A stretch of 64,000 nucleotides of DNA from Rhabdophis nuchalis (lineage: Eukaryota; Chordata; Lepidosauria; Squamata; Natricidae), in contig CM077645.1 of assembly GCA_039707465.1 (NCBI GenBank), positions 63,330,850-63,394,849 of the forward strand, in the 5' to 3' direction. Each line of letters begins with the position of its first letter. The stretch's first letter is position 1. The notes under the pieces are model-generated. The model was not told the DNA's origin. It saw nothing but the letters and a program-made list of their open reading frames with translations, and made no database searches. Positions 49,859 to 61,018 of the stretch are shown piece after piece. Both the position numbers and the translations under genes were made by a program.

Positions 49859-52800
49859 GATGCATTCTGGGCAATAATGGTCACTCTCATATTGAGTATC
49901 CTTTACCACCCTTGTAATCATTGCAGTTACAACAAATCTGGCTACAGGAGGAGCCCTGAATTTGGTGTTTGAGGTCTAGCTCTGGTTAGTCACTTGGAAG
50001 CATGACAGAATTGATAGAGGGGCTTTTGAGAAATATACGTGTGGTTTATTAAGCCCTGGTTTCTAATAAGGCTTAAAGGGTGGCTTAGCTCTTCTGTCTT
50101 CCAAAGTTATTCATTTCAGTTGGCTTGAGATAAAACAATGTGGAGCTTCCACATTGTCTTTGCACCAATATTTCTGCATTTGTGGGGCAAAGGAAGAGAA
50201 TGTCCACTAATGACTGCCCAGGCATAAGCAGAACTGCTGTTTTTGTGAAGGCCATTCTTGACCTTGACACAAGATGGTACAGCCAAAGGGAAGATCTCAA
50301 AATAAAGAAAACAAAAGAGAGATCAAACAGGAGCTTGAGACTGGCCCCATCCTCCCCACCCTCCACATTCAGTGAACACCTGGCTCAGTTAGAAAACATG
50401 ACCAGACCAATCTTTCCACTGAGACCAATTGAAGCTGTCAGCTCCCAGCTTGTCAGCCACTGGATGAAGGAGGCCTCCGGGCTACCACAAAAGCTCTAAT
50501 TAGGCCAAAATGGTACTTCTGCAACTGACCTGCTAGGACCTTTGGCAAAGCATTTAACATCATTAGTTAACTTTTTTTAAAAGTGTGAATATAAGTGGAC
50601 AGCCAGAAAGGGGAAACAGATGAATGTAGGCAATAGAAGAGAATCTTCCAGCTGTTCTGGGCATATTCAATGGTTAAACAAGTTTTAAAATGTAGAAGAC
50701 ACCATCACTTTCCTGTCACTTTGAGGTAAAAGCAGGGGGGAAAGGTGGATTTAAAACAGTCTTATTTAAAAGTGCCTTCTGGCAGACATTTTTTAAAATA
50801 AAAAATTGGTATTTCCCCAGAAATTAAGTCTGAGCAAAAAAAAAAAAAAAACACCCACCAACCACTGTCATGTGGAAAGAAAGAAAATAGAAATATGTGG
50901 TAACTGCTGTAGTACATACAAAATGCAATAAAAAGAAATTTAACCATCAGCAAAGGAGAGAGCATGGAAAAGCAGCTGCCCCCTTGCCTACGTCTATATT
51001 TAATCTGCAGGAAGCGTTCCAGGAAAATTTCCATGGAAGGAAAAAAAGCACAGCTTGGTCTATTTGGTTTCTCCTGCAACCATTGCTCATTTCTACCCAT
51101 TTGTACACATATTTTCCTAGTACATTTTCTCGTAATAACAGGGTAAACTATTGCTATATTTATTAGATCTGCCTCATGTTTTCTGATATCAGCTGAAGTT
51201 TGGAGAAAAAATTTGGAACTTTGTTATTATATACTGTATGTTGACAGCAGCAAGACTGTTGCATGCACCAAAATGAAAGAACACTTCGATTCCTAACACC
51301 GACAAATGGCTGTGGAAGTTGATGGAGTTGGCTGAAATGGCAAAATTGACTATTTTGATTAAAGAAAAGAATATACAGTACTTTTATTTCCACATGGGGA
51401 CCGCTTCTGAACTTTGTGCTTGAAGTAGAAAAGAATGAAACTTTGATTTTGAGTTTTACCAATTGGATTGATAGATCTTTCCATCAATGCTTGTCCATAT
51501 TATTATGAAAAAACAAAAAGTTGTGATTTGATGTTAATGCCATTAATTAATGGCATTAATTTGATGCTAATGCCTTATTTTACTGCAACAGAGAGAGTCA
51601 GAAGTTAATGTTTCTTTTTCTCTTCTCCTCCCTCACTTTTCTTCTCCCTCTTCCTCCCCCACCATTTTCCTATTCACTTTCATATTTTGTATCTTATTTT
51701 ATCTTAAAATAAAAATGTTAAATCAGAGATTGTTCACATAAGAAGTGATTCTGCCCAAGGAAAAGAATATAAAGTACATAGGTGGAAGTACATTTGAACT
51801 ACTAGATTTAAGCTGAGCAAGAATCATATATTTCACTGGTAAATGTTTTGGAGCTAGTTTCTGATTCTTAACTTGCCTCATGTCTAGATATTGGAGACTT
51901 AGATTTTACTATACATCTGAATCTGGGGATCTCATAGTGGTGTCCATAAGCAAACGTATGCTGTTAAAAATACCCTTTGAATATTGCCAGCATGATCTTT
52001 TGGGAGATGAGGTCAATAGGAGAAACAAAACTTTTGTGTTACTGGTGGGCCACGAACATTGTCATGGCAACAGCATGTGAAAATAATGAAGGAACACAGT
52101 AAGATGGGACCCCCTTTAATATCTCAAGGCAGGAATAACTAGCTGTGGATAGTAGTCTCTTCAATTTATTGATTAGGTTCTCCTATCATACCGAGTCTGG
52201 TTTATGGAACAAGCCATAGTGGTCTGGATCTCATATAGTGCTAAGCCATAAATTGCAGTTGCCCATTACATCGAGTACAGTAAACTGCAGTTTTTCAGAA
52301 AACGTATTATAGATTAGGGATTGTTTTAGCAATAAACCTATGGAATGTGTTTTGAAATAAATAATATACAAAAACAAGCTATTCCATTTTTCCTTGGTGG
52401 GATTTGTGAATATTTCAGAAAAGAAAGGGCATGTGTCATAATAGCTCTTATTGATTCTATGAGTAAAGGATGAGCAATAATTCTTAGAATATACGTTCTG
52501 TTTTCTATTTTTACCCCTAACATTTGGGTTGTTAGTAATAATTATAATACAAAGACTGCTTCCCATTTAACTGGGGGCACTTTTTAATTTAATCTAAAGG
52601 TGTTTTTTTTGTCTCTGGTCAATTACCTCAAATTGCAGTGCGATGTAAACTCCTTTGAAAAGCATCTTATTGACATACCCTGCCTTAATATTTTGATTTT
52701 TCAATTGTTCTCCAAACTTTCAGAGTAGTTGGTCAAAAGCATATGTCTGCAAATCACAATCCCTTCTCCCCCGCAAAGTTATTACACGGAGCCTTATGGT

Positions 52801-53961
52801 AGCTATGCTTCCTAAAACAGATAAATCAAGGTTGCAGAGAAAGGATGAGGGGAGCTTAACTAGGGAATACAATGCATGGCAATGAGAGAAGATGAAATTC
52901 CAAATGGCCTCCCCATTGAGAGTAGGATGAAAGCTGACATCCCAGAAGACAGCAATGAAGGGAGACATAGTGGATTTAAAAATATATATATCATAAAGGT
53001 GCACTTGGAGCTTCTATGCCGACCACTTCTCCATTTTAAGCAGGGAGGAAGAAAAGAACTCAGAAAGCTGAAAAGTGTTGCATGTTAGAAAATCGGGGAT
53101 GTTCAGGTACTTGCAAGTTAACCTTTCCTCCTCACACATGTAGACCTTTCCCAACCTAGCCGTTTAGGGGGTCTCCTCTCTCCAGCTGGGCGTCTCACTG
53201 AAAAGCCTTAGATTTTCCCCATCTTATCCCCGCCACCTGGCTTTGCCGCTGTTTTTGCAGGCACTTCCCACAAAAAGCCCTGGAAGAGAAGAATCAAACT
53301 GTCAACAACCGCAGGGGGTAAAGCCCATCGCATTGTCTTAAAGGGCCGGCCTTGTTAAACACAACCTTTAGCCTGCAGCTCAGGCACCTGCTCAAAAGAT
53401 AAGCTCCCCCTTCCTCCGTCTCTGCTGCTGTGCGTATCTTGCCTCTGCGCCATGATTTATCTTGATTGCTTTCCGGGTTGTTGTTTTTTTCCCTCCACTG
53501 GCAGGGATAAAGGGGAAAAGGGGGACAAGATTGTTCCAATGAGCAGATAAAGTAAATGAAAAGCCATTGTTTCTTCAGCCATTGGCTGAAAATGTCACTG
53601 CAATTGAAAGGCCAGTTAGATGGCAATGTTCTAAGAAAGGGGTCGATTCTACCTGGAAAAGCTTCTCTCCTCCCTTTCTTCCTCCCGCCCTCAGTCCCTC
53701 CATATTGTTTGGAATCTAGTGAAGTTTGCTGAAGGTTTTCCCAAGTTATCTTCCTCCCTGCCAATTAACAGTTAACATGCATGATAAATACATTAAGTAT
53801 GCACTTTTAGAAAGCGAAGGCGAGATTTCCTAATGTGGTGATTCTTGTTTGAGTTTAAGTCTCATACAAATTCAAACCATCATCCATAGAACTATGTTGC
53901 CAATATTTATCAGGGGTGAAAAAAGTACAACCGAAGAACCTCATGTAGCTCATCAATATCT

Positions 53962-53963
<2 letters not shown>
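49859..53963. other. unique DNA, no gene seen
   Basis: Four kilobases without a recognised repeat. A 16-bp A run lies at 50836-50851. A pyrimidine block at 51609-51660 ends AAAATAAAAATG and may be an L1 3' end. A moderately GC-rich part spans 53100-53760 without dense CpG. The frames at 50140-50499 (+) and 53294-53764 (-) have no domain I recognise. Confidence 0.4.

Positions 53964-53994
<31 letters not shown>
53964..53994. repeat. (GT)n microsatellite
   Basis: Uninterrupted GT units followed by a G-rich block to 54010. Confidence 0.97.
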
Positions 53995-53995
<1 letters not shown>

Positions 53996-54428
53996 TGGGG
54001 GGAGGGGGGAGACATCAAATTATATTCTCTTTATTGCACCTTTTGGAATGGAGAAGATTTTCAGTTAAAACCTTAAACTTTCACCTAAAATTCGCAAATT
54101 TTCCCCGCTCCATTCTCTTTAGGTATTAGGTCCTTCACGTGCTACATAAATGATTCAAGTTTCACACAGGAAGAAATTGCAGACATCTGGCTGACATGCT
54201 CACTGACATGCTTTGATTATCCTAAATCCTGGGAAATGCCTTCCTTACCAATCCTCAAATTTAGGGATGGAAGAAAAAGAAAAAAGAAATCTTAAGCCCA
54301 CTTCTGACAACATCTTAACTAGGGTCATGGTCAGTGTCATTAGCCGTAAGGTCAGGATGAAAGGAAAGAAAACCTCCATGCACAGAGCTGATTTAAAGAA
54401 TAACTGCAGCAGAGATCACTTAGGGTGC
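53995..54428. other. unique DNA
   Basis: Nothing recognised. Confidence 0.4.
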
Positions 54429-54460
54429 GAGCGCACGCGCGCGCACGCACACACACACAG
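54429..54460. repeat. alternating purine-pyrimidine tract (GCGCAC)n
   Basis: GAGCGCACGCGCGCGCACGC followed by CACACACA: alternating purine-pyrimidine with CG steps, a sequence type prone to Z-DNA. Confidence 0.85.
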
Positions 54461-54471
54461 AGTGTCTAGTG

Positions 54472-54577
54472 CAGGGGTGGGCAAACTTTGCAACTTTAAG
54501 TCTGAAGGACTTCAGCTCCCAGAATTCTGAAAGCTGAAGTCCTTCAGACTTAAAGTTGCAAAGTTTGCCCACCCCTG
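54472..54577. mobile_element. hairpin hAT MITE with perfect duplication
   Basis: A 106-bp palindrome, ends CAGGGGTGGGCAAACTTTGC and its complement, TSD GTCTAGTG at 54464-54471 and 54578-54585. The arms share CTTTAAGTCTGAAGGACTTC with the element at 31578, though the outermost bases differ. Confidence 0.95.
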
Positions 54578-54690
54578 GTCTAGTGTTTTAAGTGATATTT
54601 TGAAGGAAGTGTAAAAGGGTATCTGACAATCAATGTTCCCACCATCTTCTTTATACAAATTAACCCAGCTATGGCGGAAAGTATTTCTAA

Positions 54691-54860
54691 CAGAATAACG
54701 GCGTTGGAAGGGAACTTGAAGGTCTTCTAGTCTTCCCTGCTTAGGCAGGAAACTTATACCATTTCAGACAAATGACTATCCAACCTCTTCTTTAAAAGAG
54801 ATTCTTTAAAAACTTTAAAGTGTTGGAGCATCCACAACTGGAGACAAATTGTTTTTAATA
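54691..54860 (-). mobile_element. CR1 3' fragment
   Basis: GTTGGAAGGGAACTTGAAGG, GGTCTTCTAGTC and TACCATTTCAGACAAATGAC, with an internal AAAGAGATTCTTTAAAAAC insertion. Old copy. Confidence 0.8.
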
Positions 54861-56904
54861 GTGGCAGGACACTCTCTATAATGAGGCTTGCTTGGCATCT
54901 ATGTTTAAATATATTAGGAAGTTTCAGAAGTTTAAAATGAAAAATAAAACACTACCAGTGTCTTAGTCTCTTTCCCCCCTATTTCTGTCATTATTCCCCC
55001 CCCCTTTTTTTTATACAGCTATATCTTTTATTCAGCTATAAGCTGATTTATTTCGTATTTTTGCTATGGCACTAAATCACTTGGTAGTTCAGAAGTTTAT
55101 TCTATACTTTTTGCAGTGACCAAACATACCTGTTGACCTCCCTCTAATTCTGCTACTATTGCTATTTCCACACTCATCTGCCTGTTCCTTTGAAGCTTCA
55201 AATGTGCTTCATAAATTTTGCCTCACGACTTCCACAGTTCGTGTCAAAAATGTTGCTGGCAAATATGAATAAGAGCTGAAGCCCAGAAAATCTGAAATGT
55301 AAAAGATTTTTGTACCCTAGCAGTACTTGAAAAGCTACATCAAGATACTTTTCTAGAAAAATCGTATACTACTGAAACAAAGAACAATAGGCAAAACACC
55401 TGGAATAAAAGGGATGCACTATGCTACTAAAAATGTCCATCACCTATAACTCTTTTATCTTGTATTCTGCCACTTCATAAAATTCAAGCAACTTTGGTTG
55501 CTCAGGTACTGCTGCGCTCACTACAAAAGTTGTTGTTAGCTTCCACCTTCCAGGCTGACAGTGTGATATATTGATCACATAGGTCAGGCTTTAATTATAC
55601 AGCATGAAAAGGAACTTATACAGCATGTAAAATCCATTTGAGTAAAATAATATGGAAAGGCAAAGCAAAGCTATGTAAAAGTTTTAGCTGAAAGCAACCT
55701 GGAATAATAAGCAAGAAACAAAAGTAAACATATACCACAAAGGAAATACAGCATTGTAGAAAAGTCAACCTTGTTTATTACACTAAAGATTTCTGGTTAT
55801 CTTTCTAAGGGCATTGATCTTTTGAGGAATGGATCATTGTTATGGAAAACATTCCTGTGAGAAAGTTTGAAAAGTATTTTTAAAAAAGTATTTTGTTTTG
55901 TTTTCTATGGAAAAAAAGACACCATGGGAAAACATTTTCCAAAAATGTTTGTTTCATTGCCATTATTTAAAAAGCAAACAAACTGATTTTGGTTGACCCA
56001 ATAATATAAAGTTTTTGTAATAGTCGAAAAATGGGTAAAAAGCATTCATTTAGATGTAAACTCTTTCTTATTTTAAAAGCTGATAAAAAATATTTAAGAA
56101 TAGAAAAAATGTTTTTAAAATGAACAAAATATCAACATGATTTCCACAGTTAAAATTCGATTGGTTCGTATAATTTATTTAGAATATTGTATTGACCATT
56201 ATTAGAATTGTATTTTAAAAACCAAATAACAATATTTTAAAAAAGCTGCCATGTCACAAACCATTTGGTAGATTCAGCCAGTGGAGATTTATTTCTGGAT
56301 GATAATTAAATTTGGAAGATATAATATCTCTTGCTGTATGATGTAATCATCTAAATATTTTATTTGGATGCAACTTTTCCATTCTCAGAATGCCTCACAA
56401 CAACCAAAAATATGCACAAATCCTAAAAGACCATTCGCTAATGAAACAATCAGGTTTTCAAAATATCTGATTCATACACATTGGGTTGCAGGTATGCATT
56501 TAGCTGTCTACATTTTGAGCATTCTGGTTGTGCCTATGGGTAGACTGAAATATGAGGAAGAAGCAAGGCAGGAGATTTAAGAGACTGCTCCTCTGAGTTG
56601 TGAACACTTGGCGGCAGCAGCAACACACACAAAAAACTCAAATCCAAGAGTTAGTGATTTGTTGAGGGGCTCTAAGCTGGGCATTCCTAGCAGGGTATTT
56701 ATCTGTTGAACTAGTCAGCTAATTATTACACTAAAGGTATGAAAAAGAGAACAGTGGAATAGGTTAGGCTAAGAGAGAATGGACGTGTTTTCCCATATCG
56801 CGCTAAAGCAAAAGCCAAATGACGCGCACCTAATTTGTTAAACCAAAATAAAAAAGCTGTGTTATTATTAATCATTATGATTGATCTACTACATGCCCTG
56901 TGCC
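54861..56904. other. unique AT-rich DNA, no gene seen
   Basis: No recognised repeat or coding evidence. Confidence 0.4.
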
Positions 56905-56985
56905 AAGATTGTAGCTGTTCAAGGATTTGAACCGCCTGTTATTCCCAGGCCAGCGTTTTAACCACTATATTCTATATTTATTTCT
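56905..56985 (-). mobile_element. tRNA-derived SINE head remnant
   Basis: On minus: TATAGTGGTTAAAACGCTGG (A-box region) and GGTTCAAATCC (B box, plus 56925-56935). No body recognised. Confidence 0.55.
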
Positions 56986-57458
56986 CTGGCCTCCCTTTGG
57001 AAAGGAGAAAATATGGCTCATAACAAGTTAAACCAATAATTCAAGCAGCCTAGTACAAAAAGGCATGAAGCATCTTTCCTCACAGGAATGAAAACAATTT
57101 AATAACACAGAGATCGGTAAGATTTTAAAATGCGTGCACAGTTTTGATTGTACTAATCAGGCTAAGACTTGCTTAACTCCCAAGTGCAGGAAATTCAGTG
57201 AGGGGCTGTGTTTATCTTGAATGATGAAAATAATAAATGCTTTGAAAATTACTGGCAGCATATTGAACTGTAAAAAGGGGTTTGAAAACTATTGGTAGCA
57301 TCTTGAACTGAATGGAAGACAACGGAAGACAACGGCAACTGTTTAATAATGGAGTCATGTGTTCCTCCATGCAGCTCTAGTGACATTGCATTTCAAAACA
57401 ATTTTAATTTTCAAGCTTCATAAGTTAAAATACCTTAAATGCGCAAGACATAGAACAT
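56986..57458. other. unique DNA
   Basis: A local imperfect duplication of about 50 bp lies at 57235-57315 (TTGAAAATTACTGGCAGCAT against TTGAAAACTATTGGTAGCAT). Nothing else recognised. Confidence 0.45.
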
Positions 57459-57540
57459 CATTAGAATTGGAAGGGAATTTGGAGGTCTTCTAGTCCACTC
57501 CCACCCCCTTAAGCAGGACACTCTATACCATTTCAGACAT
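57459..57540 (-). mobile_element. CR1 3'-terminal fragment
   Basis: AGAATTGGAAGGGAATTTGG, GGTCTTCTAGTCCACTCC and CTATACCATTTCAGACA. Confidence 0.82.
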
Positions 57541-59639
57541 TGTTATCACTTTGACTTGATTTGTAGCCTTCAGGAGAAAATGTAGTTTGTGGCACAGGTG
57601 CAAGGAGACTAATCACTGGTCACATCGTACAGCACATGGTAAACACAAGATACAAAATAGAAACCATAAGCATATGGGCAATATTTTGATGTAAGTTGTA
57701 GTGGTTGCTATTTTTAACTTTGGATGAAAAAGAAAACAATTTATGATTGTAAAATTAACATTCTAAATGGTAATTAATATTGATAGACATTTTTCTTTAC
57801 TTTCTGTGTTTTCACTTCTCAAAGCTATCTCATGTTAGAAAAGGCTGAAAAACCTGAGTAACTTCAAGCAGATTCTGAAGAATTTCTTTTCCAGATCATC
57901 TGTACCAATCGGTGTGCTTTTCTCCTCTCTGCATGAAACTTGTTTTGCTAAACATCCAGTGTACCAGTGTTACTGGTACAAAAGTTCATGACATTTTTGG
58001 CTTGTCTAGGACAAGGGGTTGAGGGAGGAAAGAAGATAGGGTATTCAGTGTCATCTGCTTCTTACTAACACTGAACTTCAAATCTTTGTGTGACCCGTCA
58101 GTTGGATTCATAAGGAACAATAGACATAAGCAACATAGTAAATTTAGTCCCTTTCCTGTTCAGGAAGAATTGAAACATCATATCTTAAATTCCTACTCAA
58201 ACTACTTGGTCCCAAAGGCTGTTTGGGTCAAAGCACCTCTGAGAAGTCCATGGAACATAAAAAATGCATCTTGCTGAATACTTAGAGAGGGATATTTGCT
58301 TTGGTAACTAAACATTCCAAAATTAGATCTAAAGCCAGACTGAAATGGATTCGGAAAGTCGCACTATCGATGAATCATACATTGTGACTCATCTTCTGGT
58401 CAGGATTTCTAATTATTTTTTAATAATTGACTCCTATGATTCCTAACCATTTGCCAAGACAAGCAAGGCTGATAAGAACCGGCGTTCAAAAGCGTCTAAG
58501 AGCTTCATGTCTGATAGGGTCTCAATGCTTAGTACCTATTCAATGGCTTGTGTTCATGAGTGGTGTATTGCACATAATTATCATTTTCAGAGAAAGCTCT
58601 GGAAGTAATGAAATTGTGTTCAATTTAATTCTGGGTAGTTGTATAACGAATACCCCATTAGGTGTAGAGACAGAGATGCTATAAAAGGAAATGTTTGTGA
58701 CAAATTTCATAGTGGGGGCGAGCAGGGGACATCCAGCCCAGAATGAGTCTGAACTCTGAGCAGAAAGCAAAATACAAACAGTACAAGCAAAAAGAAGAAT
58801 GGGGGGGGGGGGGGAAAACCCCAGCAAGTATCAGAGTAACTAAACCGGTGAGTACTCTCCAAATTCCTTTCTCATTTCAGGGGAGAGACTCTTAAATGTA
58901 TTCTTAACAGCCATTCTATGTGGGTAAACTTGTGCTAAAATATATGGCAATGATCATATTATTGGAGCTGGATGCAGACTGAAAAGATACAAAGCAAAAT
59001 ATTCCTGGTAGTAAGCCATAATTGTTATAGAACTTCAGGGTGCAGTTGACAGACTGCCTAAGAAAGGTAAGTAGGAATTTACCGGCATGTGTACTCAGTA
59101 GAAAAACTTGTAGTGACAATTGCTCATGTTCATGTCCTTATATTTATTTAGCTATATATTTTCAGTACGAGTAAATGCCAATACATCTCCAATAGAAAAA
59201 AATAATGACACATTGAGTAATAGCTACTTTTCCAAAATGTTTGGGTTTGGTAAAATATAAACATGCATTTTTCAGCTAAATATTTTGTACTTGTACTTTA
59301 ACAGACAACATACCCACAATTAAGTGCAATTATAGCTCCTTTAATTACATCTTTATTTTTTTTTCATTCCACCTTTGCTATTGATTATTACAAAGGAAAA
59401 GAAATAGCAAAGACTACCAGTGTTAATGGGTATTTGGGGCTGTGGTTTTTTGTTACCGCTGTCAATGGTTCACTTTTCTTTTCTTTTTTTTGTCTTTTAT
59501 TATAGGTAACTATTCCTCAGAATTGCAGAAATATTACTTTAACCTTTTATGTAGCTTTTCAACCGATGTTAAGAATTTGTGCAATGTTCTTTTTATTCTT
59601 TAAAAAAACCCTGTCTTGATTGTTCAAACTTTCCTTTGC
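57541..59639. other. unique DNA, no gene seen
   Basis: AT-rich; 14-bp G run at 58801-58814. No coding evidence. Confidence 0.4.
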
Positions 59640-60045
59640 CTTTATTCTCTATTGGATCCCGAAGCATTATTTTCTTAACATGAAATTTTGATGCTCTGTT
59701 ATCTCCTTTGATACTGCTATGTAGACTGACATCTTGCAATATGTTGGCACTGTCTCCTTTCTGGCACAGATTTGCTGGCCTAACTTGGTTAGGACATTGA
59801 CTGATTCTTTTTCTGCTGATTGCCATATTTCTGTAGCTATCCCATTAATACCTGTAGTTTCCGACTTAGTAGTGGCTGGAGTGCTGATCTTATTTCATCT
59901 TGTAGTGCTAGATTTTCTTGTAAATGGGGAATATCTTCTAATGTGTTTCATTGTTGACATTGTACTGTACAAAATTTCAGTGTGCACCTTCCACCTTTGG
60001 TGTTCTTTAGCATACTTGATCCGAGCTTCCCTCTGAGTTCAGGGA
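59640..60045 (-). pseudogene. R4-like LINE reverse transcriptase N-terminal remnant
   Basis: Reverse-complement translation of about 59770-59895 gives ATTKSETTGINGIATEIWQS followed by AEKESVNVLTKLGQQICARK. This resembles the NNKAAGTDGI...E..K.L..L.Q.IW stretch at the start of the reverse transcriptase domain in RLE-type LINEs. Stops and frame breaks on both sides show it is dead. It may belong to the same clade as 13385-13818, which is the opposite end of such an element. Confidence 0.45.
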
Positions 60046-60082
60046 TCGTTTGGAAGATTTCATTTTTCTGTATCTGTTTGCA

Positions 60083-60425
60083 GGTAAGTAGTCCTCACTT
60101 AAAGTACACTTGTTCAGTGACTGATTAAATATTATGGCAGCACTGAGTTAGAGGTATGTACAGAAGATCCTCATAACTGTGGCCATCAAGCATCCTCATA
60201 GTTACACAATCCATTTGCAACCTTCTGACAAGGTAAATTCAATGGGGAAGCCAGCTGGAGATCACAAATGGCGATCACATATCTTTAGGATGCTGTGACC
60301 ATGCAAGATTCCCCTAACAATTGGGACTGCTGGAATTGCAGTTATGAGTCATGTGATGTCGCACCGTATGTCCATGTTGCTTAGTGATGAAGTTCCAGAT
60401 CCCCAATGACCATTAGTGAAGGCTA
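60083..60425 (-). mobile_element. GGTAGTCC-family DNA transposon, inside the R4-like LINE
   Basis: AGGTAAGTAGTCCTCACTTA at the left, GACAAGGTAAATTCAATGGG inside, and GTCATGTGATGTCGCACC, TGTTGCTTAGTGATGAAG towards the right. It separates the R4-like remnant from a further unassigned stretch. Confidence 0.6.
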
Positions 60426-60812
60426 TCTGGCTACACTTTCTCCCTATTAAAAGGTCTCTGAAAACTTTTGTTAAATCAAACCTGACAGCTTTCTTTACTT
60501 TGACCATATCATCTGACATTGTATTGTCAGTCATTTCTGATTAACTATCCATATAGTTTTCTTCATAAAATAGAGGGGTAGTTTATTATGAGCCAAATCC
60601 TGCACAGTATGGATGATGTTATTGCTGTGTTCACTATAACAATCATTTGCCTCTGATATCTTCCTATATTGATGCAGCTCAATATAGGTACCTCCTTGTT
60701 TTAGCAGGGCAACTGGTATGACTTTCTTGCTTTGAGTTGTTCTCTAAAACATTGGAAAAAACAGGTTGCCTGTCCTTGTTATATCTGTTTTAGATAAATT
60801 CTCATTCAATTG
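60426..60812. other. unassigned, possibly more of the R4-like LINE
   Basis: The minus strand has short frames without a clear motif. Position beyond the inserted transposon suggests continuation of the LINE, which I cannot confirm. Confidence 0.3.
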
Positions 60813-61018
60813 GATGGCACAGAGATTAGAATACAGTATTTTAGGCTAACTCTGCCCACAGCTTGGAATTTGAATCTGAAGGGACTTGAGGTTGACTCAG
60901 CCTTTCAAGGTTGGTAAAATGAGGACCCAGATTCCTGGGGCAATATGGTGACATTATAAACTACTCAGAGAGTGCTGTAAAACACTATGGAGTGGTATGT
61001 AAATCTAAGTGCTATTGC
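60813..61018 (+). mobile_element. tRNA-derived SINE
   Basis: Plus-strand relative of 15048-15283: head GGATGGCACAGAGATTAGAA, B-box region TTTGAATCTGAAGG, body GGTTGACTCAGCCTTTCAAGG, GTAAAATGAGGACCCAG, and end GTAAATCTAAGTGCTATTGC. Confidence 0.78.

Noticed and set aside
50140..50499. 119-codon ORF with ordinary codon composition
   Set aside because: No domain, no splice sites or promoter context, and an overlapping antisense ORF of similar length; unsupported.
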